From the NCBI RefSeq assembly GCF_026914185.1, contig NC_070575.1:3059001-3123000 (forward strand): DNA of 64,000 nucleotides, in the 5' to 3' direction. Both the position numbers and the translations under genes were made by a program. Under the pieces are notes generated by a model. It was not told the DNA's origin. It saw nothing but the letters and a program-made list of their open reading frames with translations, and searched no databases. This document shows positions 32,700-42,910 of the stretch, in pieces. The stretch comes from Puccinia triticina. Its lineage: Eukaryota; Basidiomycota; Pucciniomycetes; Pucciniales; Pucciniaceae. Numbering within the stretch: position 1 is the first letter of the stretch; each line of letters opens with the position of its first letter.

Positions 32700-33250
32700 G
32701 AATCTGAACAGCAATGATTGAAGGTTTGATGTATACCTTAAAGATGAAGGACAAAGATAAGATGGACACTCTTGGATAAACGACAACAATGATGACTCTC
32801 AGCACACACACCTTAAAGATGAAGGACAAAGATAGGATGGACACTCTTGGATAAAAACGACAATGATGACTCTCAGCACACACACCTGCGGTAAACGCAG
32901 TTGGATTGTTTTTGATGTTTTTGGTTGATTTGGTTGAGGGACGCGCGCAAGAGGGATTTAATTCTATGTACATTTGATGAGATGATAAGATAAAAAGGAA
33001 TGAGAATGTTGTTAGTTGTTGTTGAGTTTGTCAATGGATGATTTTGAGTTAGTGGAGGGAAAAATGGCTTACTAGTCTCTTCCTCATGAATAAATAATGT
33101 AAACGTGTGAGAAAAAGACTAGCAAGCTTTGGGGAAAACAAGTCGGTTTTGTTGTTGGGGGAATTTCAAGGTTAGGTTTCAGATGCAAGTGAGAATTGCC
33201 GGCTTTGCTGCGTATGCATAATGAAAAGTCGTGTTGATTTGGCGCGCATA
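32700..33250. other. AT-rich intergenic with a short direct repeat
   Basis: Contains a 67-bp direct repeat (ACCTTAAAGATGAAGGACAA ... CTCTCAGCACACACACC) at about 32,737-32,812 and 32,813-32,886. Nothing else recognised. Confidence 0.6.
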
Positions 33251-33252
33251 TT

Positions 33253-33597
33253 TCAACACTCTACCCCCTTTGATCCTTCTTTCCCTAACCCATCAAACCC
33301 CTCCTCTATCTCTCCTTCCTTGCCTTCTGGAGCCTGTGATGTCAATCTGGTCCGGATTCTCCTTGTTGAGGCTTTGATGGTGACCTTCTTTGGTCTTTTG
33401 AAAGGCGGGGCTGGAATTTTTGGGTGGGTAGGTCCTTCCACTTCTATTTTGTCCTGCTGGTCTTGCACCTGCGTGGACAACTCTCGAGTCAGCCTCGGCT
33501 CTGTTGTATCCCTCTGTTCTTGTGTATCCGCCTGAGTGTTGCTGATGCCGGCGATCTGTTTCACGGTCGCCGTTGCTGCTGCTATCAAATTTGACAT
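33253..33597 (-). CDS. Small hypothetical protein, 114 aa
   Basis: ATG at 33597: MSNLIAAATATVKQIAGISN, then a Gln/Asp/Thr-rich stretch (DTQEQRDTTEPRLTRELSTQ), a basic segment (PPFKRPKKVTIKASTRRIRT) and an acidic Gly tail ending KEGSKGVEC. No domain recognised. The frame is open upstream of the ATG. It lies immediately left of the DIRS-like element. Confidence 0.4.
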   Translation of the reverse strand: MSNLIAAATATVKQIAGISNTQADTQEQRDTTEPRLTRELSTQVQDQQDKIEVEGPTHPKIPAPPFKRPKKVTIKASTRRIRTRLTSQAPEGKEGEIEEGFDGLGKEGSKGVEC

Positions 33598-33670
33598 ACT
33601 GTTAGTGTCCTGATCCACCTAACAGTTGAAAGGTTTCCTGATTGGCGAGGGTCCTAAGTTTTCCTTAGTC

Positions 33671-33892
33671 GGTGAAAAAAGTTTTCCTGATCAGCAGGGT
33701 TGATAGGTAAGCTGAGATCGGCTGAATCTGGTGGAGTCGTGGTTCCAGGTTGGCTGCTGCAGGCCGGTACCGGTTGCTCCTCAACCAACTAGGTTTCAGC
33801 GCTTGACCACTGCAAACTCAGTTGCGGGGTGCCGCACCTCCCCCGGGGGAGGCGCTGCTGATCAACCTCTGCCTGCGCTCTTCGGCCCTCCC
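33671..33892 (+). repeat. Left inverted terminal repeat of the DIRS-like element
   Basis: Contains CAGCAGGGTTGATAGGTAAG, AGTCGTGGTTCCAGGTTGGC and the GC palindrome CCTCCCCCGGGGGAGG. Mirrored at 38,080-38,299. Confidence 0.8.
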
Positions 33893-33900
33893 CGACCGGA

Positions 33901-34674
33901 ACACCGGTCCTCTTCAACAACACTGCAATTCCAACCAATGACGATCTAGGATTTACGCCGTTTTTTGAGAGGAACCTCCTTGCTTTCAGGGCGCCACTCC
34001 CGCTGACCATTTTCAACGAGGTCTGGCAGGATCCGGCGCTAGCTTATCAAGCTGAAAAGAGGACGAAGTCAGACAACGGGGACAAAGACCGCTACAACGG
34101 GTACCCATACCCATGCAAATACCTCCAGACCTACCAAGAATGGTCAGTGAACCATCAGGGTTTTTTCAAAGCGGTAGTGAAAATACCCAGCCAAGCCAAC
34201 CTTGCAGTCTGGCTACCACTCCACAAGAAAAATTGTGATCAAATCATCAAAAGAGAAGGATTTATGACAACGCTACCCTATGATATCCACGTACGGACTA
34301 ACGCGCTTACGCACCGGGTGACAATGCCGGAGAGGTCCTTGTCGGTGGCAAACATTTCAATTTACCGGAAGGAGATTGTATCCACAGTACACTCAAAAGT
34401 GCTCCAATTTGGAGAGGACAAGTTCAAAGATAATTCTTACGCCGTAGGGGGTTGCAGGTTTGGTTGGGACCCAATCACAGGCCAACCAACGGCCAAGAAA
34501 GACGACCAGTCAAGCAAGATTCCTCTCCACCTTCAACAAATTACGTCAAAAGGGGGAGCTCTTTCTACGCGACCAGGATTAGATATCCTAAAGGGACAAA
34601 GCGGGTCCAAAGATCAACACTCTAAACAAGGCAGTTTCAAAAGCAATTGTTCGGGGCCTAGAATCAACGATTGA
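33901..34674 (+). CDS. Gag-like ORF1 of the DIRS-like element
   Basis: Open frame continuous from at least 33,901 (TPVLFNNTAIPTNDDLGFTP, FNEVWQDPALAYQAEKRTKS) through KYLQTYQEWSVNHQGFFKAV, WLPLHKKNCDQIIKREGF and GGCRFGWDPITGQP to a stop at 34,674. No zinc knuckle. Its position upstream of the reverse transcriptase and its charge suggest the nucleic-acid-binding gag-like product. The start is uncertain; the frame continues into the left terminal repeat. Confidence 0.5.
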   Translation, partial: TPVLFNNTAIPTNDDLGFTPFFERNLLAFRAPLPLTIFNEVWQDPALAYQAEKRTKSDNGDKDRYNGYPYPCKYLQTYQEWSVNHQGFFKAVVKIPSQANLAVWLPLHKKNCDQIIKREGFMTTLPYDIHVRTNALTHRVTMPERSLSVANISIYRKEIVSTVHSKVLQFGEDKFKDNSYAVGGCRFGWDPITGQPTAKKDDQSSKIPLHLQQITSKGGALSTRPGLDILKGQSGSKDQHSKQGSFKSNCSGPRIND

Positions 34675-35203
34675 GACAAAGGAGGGGCGCAAGACAATGG
34701 CAGACACGGGGGGGAAGCGGGAATCATGGTGGGGGAATGGGGGAGGTAATGCAGGAAGGGTTTACAATAAGGGGAAATCTTATTAGTTAGCAGGTTCATT
34801 TTGATTTTTTATTCAAGTAAAACTCACGGCTTCAGGGGGGTTGTCAATAGACACCTCACCACCCAGTGGTACATTTAACTCGGCGATTTAAGATTAAGTC
34901 TTAGTAGCAATGAACATGTTAAGCAATTTCTGACTAATCTCAAATGTGTCCCATGCAGTAAGAGCGCTCCACATGTGAGAGAAATTGGGAGCACGTAAAG
35001 GAAGAAAACGCGGAAGACCAATTAGGTGACTGGCCTGTGTCCATATCATGCAAGATGAACATCAGAGCATGGTAAACAGCCTTGGAAACTGCAGGCTTGT
35101 TACCAGGGTTTCAGGACGTGCTAGAAAGATTCCGGTCTGGTTTTGACCAGGGCATCCCGGTACACAGGTTGGCAGGAAAAATCCCCTACTGCACACCTCC
35201 GCC

Positions 35204-36664
35204 TTGCTAGCAAAAGCAAAGATCAAAGAGTCAATCCAAAAAGAACTGAAAGCCAGAAGGATGTTTGGACCGTTTACCTATGACCAAGTAGCCAAACGGT
35301 TCCCATTCTTCCGTACAAACCCTCTAGGGGCCGTAATAAACGGCGACGGGTCGCTGAGGCCAATAAATGACCTATCTTTTCCGCACAGTAGGGAGGAGAT
35401 CCCGTTGGTCAACTCTTTCATGGACACCTGTGACTTCAAGACAACGTGGGATGACTTCAACACTGTGGCGAACTTCCTCAAAGACTTAAAGGAGCCAGTG
35501 CTCTTGGCACTTTTTGATTGGGAAAAGGCATACTGCCAAATCCCCACGGCCCCTGATCAATGGCCTTACCTCATGGTAAGGGACTCTGACAATAAATTTC
35601 CATTGGATACAAGAATAACGTTTGGCGGCGTTGCAGGCTGCGGCTCCTTTGGCAGACCCTCGGACGCCTGGAAAAAAGTGATGCTAGCAGAATTTGATGT
35701 GATGAGAATTTTCCGTTGGGTAGATGACAACCTCTTTGTGAAGAGGGTCAATTCCCAGACCCTGATGACGGATGTCGTGAAAAGGTTGGACAAACTTGGG
35801 GTGAAAACTAGTACAACAAAATACTCCCCGTTCCTGCTTGAACAGAAGTACGTTGGTTTCATTTGGAATGGCTCCAACAAAACTGTCTGACTCCCTGAAG
35901 AAAAACTAGCAAAACACATCAGGCAAGTCCAACACTTCCTGGAGATCGGCGCAAGTTTCTCATACAATGAGGTAGAAGTCATTGCAGGACGCCTCAACCA
36001 CATGTCGTACATTCTACCACAACTCAGGTGCTTCTTGTGCGGAATCTATCAATGGCTAATGGAGTGGGTCCATAAGAGGCGGCCAATTTCGAATGGCGCC
36101 AAGGAGGACCTCCATGGGTGGCTGACAACTCTCAAGAAATACACTCCCACCAGACTGATCCTGCGCCAAGAACCCACCAAAATAGGATGGGTAGACAACA
36201 CCTCAACTAGCTACGGAATTGGGGTACTAGTAGGGAAACGCTGGGCACAATTCCGGTTGAGATCAATGGACGCTCTTGACCAGGGGATTGAAGGGGACAA
36301 AGAAGAGGAACGGATTGCCCGACTAGAGACAGTCGCGGTTAGATTAGGCCTCCTGATGCTCCTGAAACTTGGCGCAAGAGGAGGGAAAACCTTCATTGTG
36401 TGGATAGACAACACCACAACGGAGGGCGTAATCCTCAAACGGAAATCAAAGGACCACCTCGTCAACAACCAGTGGAAGGAGATCCAGAAGATCTTGATTG
36501 AACATCAGATCAACCTGGTAACGAAGCGGGTGGTCACCGCCAAAAATCGGGCGGACACGTTATCTAGGGGAGTGCGGCAAGGCCACCAAAACAGGGACCA
36601 ATTGCGGATTGAAGTCCCAAGGGACCTGGAAGAGCTAATCACACAGGTCACCAAGACAGATTAG
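35204..36664 (+). pseudogene. DIRS-type reverse transcriptase and RNase H, one nonsense codon
   Basis: One frame interrupted only by TGA at 35,888-35,890, probably CGA to TGA. Reverse transcriptase: KARRMFGPFTYDQVAKRFPF, NPLGAVINGDGSLRPINDLS, LLALFDWEKAYCQIPTAPDQ, TRITFGGVAGCGSFGRPSDA and the catalytic FRWVDDNLFVK. RNase H: IGWVDNTSTSYGIGVLVG, ARLETVAVRLGLLML, TFIVWIDNTTTEGVILKR and NRADTLSRG, so the D-E-D-D set is present. Upstream codons in another frame (FRSGFDQGIPVHRLAGKIPY, 35,125-35,190) belong to the same domain, indicating a frameshift just before 35,204. Confidence 0.85.
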
Positions 36665-36861
36665 GTTAGGAATTGAGTGCATTGCACAGTAATAACATAA
36701 CAAGCAGAACTAGACGTCAGTTAGATAAGAGCCTGGAGTTAGGGCTAGCCTCAGACAAGGCAGTTAGAGGGGATAGGGGTTGGTTAGGTCTGAGCTGGCT
36801 CCAGGCCACTGGAGTTGTGGGACGGGCTCAGACCTTTCCGCTAAAGAGCTCCTAAGGGGGA

Positions 36862-37679
36862 TGTCAGCCACTGAGACAATTGTCCATGTGTCTACAATGA
36901 TAATTACAAGCCATGTAACCCAATGGCTAAAGGCTACCTTAAGATTGACCTTGATCTTGTGTAAGATCCTGTGTTCAAGTCCTCCCGTTGTCTTATAATA
37001 TTACTTTTGTTGCAATCATCACTTTATATGTACTAAACTGTATGATTTCACACTTATTATGAATTTACCTTGATTGAGAATAATAATGTACTAATGGAGT
37101 ATATCTCTCTATGGATTTACCATCCATAGAGAGATTACATAATTATTCATGTAATTCCTCCTCTGAATTCCGTGGACCTCTTCTCCCTCCTTGGAGTTAA
37201 GGATCCCTCTGGGGCCTTGACTCAAAGGAGGATCAGGTCCCTGTAATATAAAAGGGGGGGATCTTTCCTCTGGAGAGATCTTTCACCCAGATTATTGCCA
37301 TACAAACCCGTGTACCTTACTGAAATTAAAGTGAGTGGGGTTTTACATAATCTACACTAACCTTTTTCTTCCCTTACAGCTTCCCTTCTCCTCGTGTATC
37401 TTCCCCCTAGGTACAGGTGTAGTTATCACACCTGTAACCTAGAAGATAAGTGATCTCATCCTTATAACGCAACGGCGCTTGGCTTGATTTTTGCCGCGTC
37501 CCCTTACATACGTAAGGGTGCCAGTCCCTCTGCCTCTTGGCATTGAGTTGGACTTTCTTCCACTTGTTACTCTCAGTAACTGTAGTGTGACCTCTTCTCC
37601 GCTTGCCGCTACCTCTCCGCCGTGGCTCGTGAGATAAAAACCCATCAGAGTTACGTCAAATAAGAGACAAACTCTGACA
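36862..37679 (+). mobile_element. Solo LTR, 818 bp, in the DIRS-like element
   Basis: Begins TGTCAGCCACTG and ends AAACTCTGACA (6-bp inverted TGTCAG/CTGACA ends), with an exact 5-bp target-site duplication GGGGA (36,857-36,861 and 37,680-37,684). Contains a TATA-like TAATATAAAAGG near 37,243 and a hairpin ATCTCTCTATGGAT...ATCCATAGAGAGAT at about 37,102-37,134. No internal region remains, so it arose by LTR-LTR recombination. Confidence 0.85.
36916..36982 (+). promoter_or_regulatory. RNA polymerase III A-box and B-box-like pair
   Basis: TAACCCAATGG (36,916-36,926) matches the A-box consensus at 10 of 11 positions, and TGTTCAAGTCC (36,972-36,982) resembles a B-box at 9 of 11. The spacing of 56 nt is long for a tRNA, and no complete cloverleaf was drawn. 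A tRNA relic within the LTR or a chance match. Confidence 0.25.
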
Positions 37680-37739
37680 GGGGAGCTGTATCACACTACC
37701 CATTGAGGGAAGCGTGAGGACACTCTACCACTCCCTAAA

Positions 37740-38008
37740 ACCCCTCCCAAATCCCAAGAGGCCCTATAGGGCTGAGAAGGGAAAAAGGGAGAGGGTGAGG
37801 GAGAAAAGAGGCTCTTCCCTTATCCCATACCCAGGTGGCTTGGGGAGGAAGGATAGAGACTTCCGGGTCACCTGAATCACAGTGGAATCCCACATGAATT
37901 CAGCACACGCTGAGCAACATAAACAGTACCAACAGAGGCCATGGGTTTATCCCTGGCCCACGTAAACACCTAGGGAGTGTCAGCAGACTGGATGTGTGCT
38001 TACTGGGA
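37740..38008. other. Non-coding tail of the DIRS-like element
   Basis: Purine-rich (AAGGGAAAAAGGGAGAGGGT) and without a credible reading frame; no recombinase motif found. Confidence 0.4.
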
Positions 38009-38079
38009 GCGCAGCAGTAGGTGGGTCAAGTCCAGGAGCGCTAACGGGAGAGGTGGCACCCTGCGCAAAGGCGCACCAA

Positions 38080-38299
38080 AGAGTGCAGGCGGAGGTTGAT
38101 CAGCAGCGCCTCCCCCGGGGGAGGCGCAGCACCCCGCAAATGAGTTAGCAGCGGTCAAGCGCTGAAACCTAGTTGGTTGAGGAGCAACCAGTACTGGCCT
38201 GCAGCAGCCAACCCGGAACCACGACTCCACCGGATTTAGCCAATCTCAGCTTACCTATCAACCCTGCCGATCAGGAAACCTTTTTTCACCCCGCCCCAG
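38080..38299 (-). repeat. Right inverted terminal repeat of the DIRS-like element
   Basis: Complement of 33,671-33,892. Directly beyond its inner end lies the 75-bp repeat shared with 32,066-32,140. Confidence 0.8.
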
Positions 38300-38309
38300 T
38301 TAGGTCTTA

Positions 38310-39053
38310 CAGTTCACGTGAAATGTGTACCAGACAAGGTATCACTCATTAGAACCTTGTCACGCCCTTATTTCTCTTTGCATGTGAAAATTCTGATTCA
38401 TACACGTACCACAGGCTGGCCAAAGCAGTGAGGTAATGTGTATGAAGTTTTTCCATTCAGTGGAGACTGAATAGAATGAAAGTAATCAAAAAAGATCTGT
38501 TATTGTACAACAATACAGATACTACTGATCTAGTGGGAGACCAGTAGCTCACTTACTGATCATTACACTGCACAGATCATTTGTATTACTGATCCTTCAG
38601 AGGATCTGTCCTCTGAAGCGCTCCCAGTTCCCCACTGGTCATTGGGAGCTTCCATTCTTTCCTCCCTGGAAACTCTTCAATATATAAACACCCCCTCATG
38701 GACTGTTTATTGCTTAGAATATTTTATAGCAAGGTTTAACATACTAAAAGTTAAACAGTGGCTTCATTCTCAACCATCATTTAATTCAGGAAACTCCATA
38801 GATTCTTGATTACCCTTTACCTTTTGTAGGTAAAACCCACAAACCCAAGTGATTTATTCTTTGGATGCCTATTAGCACCTTGTGTTGATCTGGATGCGCC
38901 TTCATTGAGCAAGCCTCTCAGTACCAAGTATACTGATTGAGTGTTATCTTTTACAGATATTATCACGTCACCTTGGCCCATCCTTGGTACTTTACACCAT
39001 CAAACTGCTAGTAACAACCTCATTTTACACGGTTAGTTACCTACAGGCTGACA
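38310..39053 (+). mobile_element. LTR-like sequence, family of the solo LTR at 46,210-47,161
   Basis: Ends GTTACCTACAGGCTGACA at 39,053 and matches the complement of 46,210-46,915 for over 700 bp at about 80% by eye, including GAGGCTTGCTCAA...GGCGCATCCAGATCAACACA read in reverse. TATA-like TATATAAACACCCCCTCATG at 38,681. The other end is not defined: homology fades at the DIRS right terminal repeat, and no matching 5-bp flanks were found. Confidence 0.65.
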
Positions 39054-39640
39054 AGTATCATATATAGGCAATATGAAAACAGTGGCCAACTTGTGGTTGA
39101 GTATAATAAAAGGAATTAAATAAAAGAAACAAAGAAATTCATATGCCATATTCAATATCCTATGCAAAGTATCCTAGAGCTGAGTTGTGTGTGAAGCTGT
39201 GTGTGAAATCCTTTGTGAACTGTCACAGACTGGCATGTGAAAGGTGTAATTTGTGTATCTTCTGATCCAGTAGAGATATGAAGATGGTAACAGCGGGTGA
39301 CTAATGTTTATTTTGGCTGTAGATTCCATAATTTCTGACACCCGTTTAGTGGAATATTGAGACTTACAGTGAGTACAGATGAAACTGTGAATTTTTCCAC
39401 CTGTAAACACAGGAATAACAGCTAAACTGGGTGTGTTACCGGTTGTCAGTTTTTGATGAAAAAATGACCTGGTGGGTGCCCACCCCAAACTTGGGCGGCC
39501 AGGCCGGCAGTAGAGAGAGAAAATGGACTCTACCTGGTTCTGGTACAAAGGAGAGGCCCTGGGTGGGTGTATTTGCTCTCTCAATTGGCAGTACTCACCA
39601 GTGAGAGAGTGTTTGTGTCTCTCAATTGTCAGTACCTGAA

Positions 39641-40038
39641 ATATCAATGTTTGCAGCACCCTGGTTGAGATCCTTGCCCTCCTGGAACATCTCCTCCGCC
39701 ACCAGCAGATCTGGCTCTCCCAATGGGAGCGGGTACACAACCCAAATACCGCCGTTACTCAGGTGGCTACCAGTGCAGTAACCAGTGTCTGATTTGAGGC
39801 AGAAAAACAACCTGGTACCTGGACCCACGGCGGGTATCCAGGTCCTGAATGCCATCTCTACCCCAAGATTCCTCAGAGTTTGTGCATGACAGCTGCTTGC
39901 AGTTGCACAACATTTTATTGCATTCCATGAACTCCTGTAGCTCCAATGAGACTGCTTTGCGGCACTGCAAACCCAGAACCCCCCATTGGAAAACTTGACG
40001 CCCCGCACCGGATTCAACACTACATGGCTTTGCTCCAC
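39641..40038 (-). CDS. Hypothetical exon, NPVRGVKFSNGGFWV type
   Basis: Open minus-strand frame SHVVLNPVRGVKFSNGGFWV, then RNLGVEMAFRTWIPAVGPGT, SHLSNGGIWVVYPLPLGEPD and VAEEMFQEGKDLNQGAANID, stopping at a donor-like site (TTTCAG/GTACTG, 39,638). Two SNGG[FI]WV segments form an internal repeat. No ATG is near the start and a TAG lies 30 bp upstream, so it is an internal exon or a relic. The overlapping frame 39,174-39,740 is a shadow. No family recognised. Confidence 0.35.
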
Positions 40039-40256
40039 AAATTTAAAGCACTAGGCCTCTGCTCCTTGCGCTTGGGCGTTGATAAACGCTGTGGAACTTC
40101 ACTCTACGGGGATTTAGGAGCTTGGAAGGGAAATGTAATTTGTCACGAATATTGGAAAGATAAACTGGTGCCTGAAGGGCTGCCTTCCTTGAATAAGCTC
40201 TGGGAGTTTTAGTACACTAAGGATATTTAGTGTGGCACAATCTTTTAGAATTATTC

Positions 40257-40570
40257 TTAGGCATTGCCTGGCAATGCCTGGCAATGCCTGGCAATGCCTG
40301 GCAATGCCTGGCAATGCCTGGAAATGCCTGGCAATGCCTGGCAAATGCCCAGCAATGCCTGGCAATGCCTGGCAATGCCTGGCAAATGCCCAGCAATGCC
40401 TGGCAAATGCCTGGCAAATGCCTGGCAATGCCTGGCAAATGCCTGGCAAATGCCTGGCAAATGCCTGGCAAATGCCTGGCAATGCCTGGCAAATATCTGG
40501 CAAATGCCTGGCAATGCCTGGCAAATATCTGGCAATACCTGGCAAATGCCTGGCAAATGCCTGGCAAATT
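40257..40570. repeat. 10/11-bp minisatellite, TGGCAATGCC / TGGCAAATGCC
   Basis: About 29 alternating units of 10 and 11 bp. The unit is nearly palindromic, so several frames on both strands stay open (MPGNAWQ and ARHLPGI repeats). Such frames are known to pollute rust gene predictions and should not be annotated as proteins. A two-unit relative sits at 32,024-32,055. Confidence 0.95.
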
Positions 40571-42503
40571 GCTCCCAGGGAAACTGCTTTAGCAGCTTGC
40601 CTGTGGAGTTTTGCTCCCAGGAAAACTGCTTTAGCAGTTTGCCTGTGGAGTTTTGCTCCCAGGAAAAATTGCTTTAGCAGTTTTAGCAGTTTGCCTGCGG
40701 AGATTTGCCCTCAGGAATTGGTAGCACTGGCAGGTTATGACCTACATAGTTGCCGAGCAGGTACTTTTACCTGCTCGGCCATCGGGATGACCTGCTTGCT
40801 GAGCAGGTACAGTTACAGGTACCTGCTCCGGCGCGGCCAGCAGGTCAACTGGCCAAGCAGGTAACAGTACCTGCTGGGCAAGCAGGTACTTGTTCCCGCT
40901 TCGAAGCGGCTACAGGTATCTGCTTGAAGATCAGGTCAACCTGCTTACCAAGCAGGTAAAAGCACCTGCTTGGCGGGCAGGTCATCCTGATGGCCGAGCA
41001 GGTAAAAATACCTGCTCGACGAGCAGGTTAACCTACTCGGCAAGCAGGGAAAAGCTCACCAAGCAGGTACTGTTACCTGCTTGGCCAGCAGGATGACCCG
41101 CTGGCCAAGCCAGAGAAGGTACGTGTAACTGTACCTGCCCGGCGAACAGGTTGATGGCCAAGCAGGTAAAAATACCTCCTTGGCAAGCTGTTACCTGCTT
41201 GGCCAGTAAGATGACCCGCTGGCCGAGCCGGAGCAGGTACCTGTAACTGTACCTGCTCAGCAAGCAGGTCATCCCGATGGCTGAGCAGGTAAAAGTACCT
41301 GCTCGGCAAGCTTTTACCTGCTCGGCGAGTAGGTCAACCTGCTCACCAAGCAGTTACCTGTGGCCAGCAGGATGACCCGCTGGCCAAGCTGGAGCAGGTA
41401 CCTGTAACTGTACCTGCCCGGCAACCAGGTTGATGGCCAAGCAGGTAGAAATACCTGCTCGGCAAGCTTTTACCTGCTCGGCGAGTAGGTCAACCTGCTC
41501 GCCAAGAAGGTACTAATTCCTGGCCAGCAGGTTGACCTGCTGGCTGAGTCGGAGCAAGTACCTGTAACTGTACATGCTCAACAAGCAGGTTATCCTAATG
41601 GCCAAGCAGGTAAAAGTACCTGCTTGACAAGCTTTTACCTGCTCGGCAAGTAGGTCAGCCTGCTTGCCAACCAGGTACTGTTACCTGCTTGGCCAGCAGG
41701 TTGACCTGCTCGCTGGCCAGGTACCTGAACCTGCTTGGCCTGCAGGTTGACCTGCTCGGCCAGCAGCTTGACAGGTTAACCTGCTGGCAAAGCGGGTATA
41801 GTACCTGTACGTGATCGGGCAGCACTGCTCGCTAGTCTGAGCAGTCTGCTTGGACCAGCAAGTCAAGCTCTTGGACCAGCGAGCAGACTGCTCCGGCCAC
41901 TGAGGCTTGACGTGCTAACTGCGGGAGGGCTCCTCCCTGGGAAAGTTCTCCAAGGAGGGTGGAACAGCCGATGATTCAAAATCATCGGCTGTTGACTCAC
42001 CAATGATTTGAAATCATCGGTGATTTACCCACCGATGATTTCGAATCATCGGTGATTTACCCACCAATGATTTCGAATCATCGGTGATTTACCCACCAAT
42101 GATTCAAAATAATCGGTGATTTACCCACTGATCATTTGAAATCCTTGGTGATTGACCCACTGATATTCATTTTACTCAGTGGGTCCGTAACCGAGCTTTC
42201 ATATCAGATGAAAACTCGCTTGAGCTGTCAACCGAGCTTCCATTGCTTGGTTGGTGGCGGCCAAGTTTAACTCGGCTGGCCACTTATCGAGGAATTTACT
42301 TCGTCGGTCAGACAGCCTGCCGATTTTGGCACGGCCCCGGACCAGCCAAGTTTGAATCGGGTGGAAAAACCCTTGGGTTACTTTCCCCCGATGTCAACTC
42401 GGATGCGGATTGCATTGGATACGTGCAACCAATGTTAAATCGGCTGCGTGCATCCCAGATTAACGGGGATGCGCGCATCCAAGGCTTAAATGCTGGCAGT
42501 GCC
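40570..42503 (+). repeat. Element X, second locus, uninterrupted, about 1.9 kb
   Basis: Order: short 42-bp array (40,569-40,695), many AAGCAGGTAACAGTACCTGC-type units in both orientations (40,740-41,780), GGAGCAGTCTGC palindromes, six 30-bp palindromes of AATCATCGGTGATTTACCCA type (41,960-42,180), then the GGATGCGGATTGCATTGG end. This is the complement of the interrupted copy at 23,384-30,385 and shows the structure before insertions. No coding frame. Confidence 0.8.
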
Positions 42504-42779
42504 AACGCAAGATTGGGTTTAAGATGGTCAACTCCATCTGCGCAACGGAAGTTCCCCGCCCCAATTTCCAACAGCCAGAAACCACCCTCCCCTATGACCC
42601 CCCCTTTTGCTTTTTCTATTAAACCCTGCCTTGTTTTTCCTTCTTTCCCTCCTTCCTTTCCTTTTATAGGAGGGGAGAATGTAAAGCCTGCGCCCTGCAC
42701 AGACTTCACAAAAGGATCACAACCCCTTTCACAGTTCCATCCTCCGCCCTACACGTATTTTCTCCCTCCCCTTAACTAG

Positions 42780-42910
42780 CTTGGCAGAGAACCATCGGAC
42801 TTCTTCTCTGTTTACGCTAGGTAAGAGTTTCCTTTCCTCTATTCACTCCCTTTGTAAATAGATACTAACACAGAGAACCATTGGAATTCTTCTCTGTCAA
42901 CGCTAGTAAT
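42780..42910 (+). repeat. Pair of direct repeats, CAGAGAACCAT...TTCTTCTCTG type
   Basis: AGCTTGGCAGAGAACCATCG ... CTTCTCTGTTTACGCTAG at 42,779-42,823 and CACAGAGAACCATTGGAATT ... GTCAACGCTAG at about 42,869-42,907. A diverged version of the same paired arrangement lies at 62,715-62,841. Confidence 0.65.

Larger units (their letters stand above)
33671..38299 (+). mobile_element. DIRS-like retroelement with inverted terminal repeats
   Basis: About 220-bp inverted terminal repeats (33,671-33,892 and 38,080-38,299, roughly 90% identical by eye, GGTGAAAAAAG...TTTCCTGATC outermost) enclose a gag-like frame and a DIRS-type reverse transcriptase/RNase H. Inverted terminal repeats and this reverse transcriptase fit DIRS-group elements, which integrate by tyrosine recombinase. 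No recombinase gene was found; a nested solo LTR (36,862-37,679) occupies the 3' region, so it may be lost or carried elsewhere. Confidence 0.65.

Noticed and set aside
40217..40864. Overlapping MPGNAWQ / ARHLPGI proteins
   Set aside because: Artefacts of the TGGCAATGCC array.
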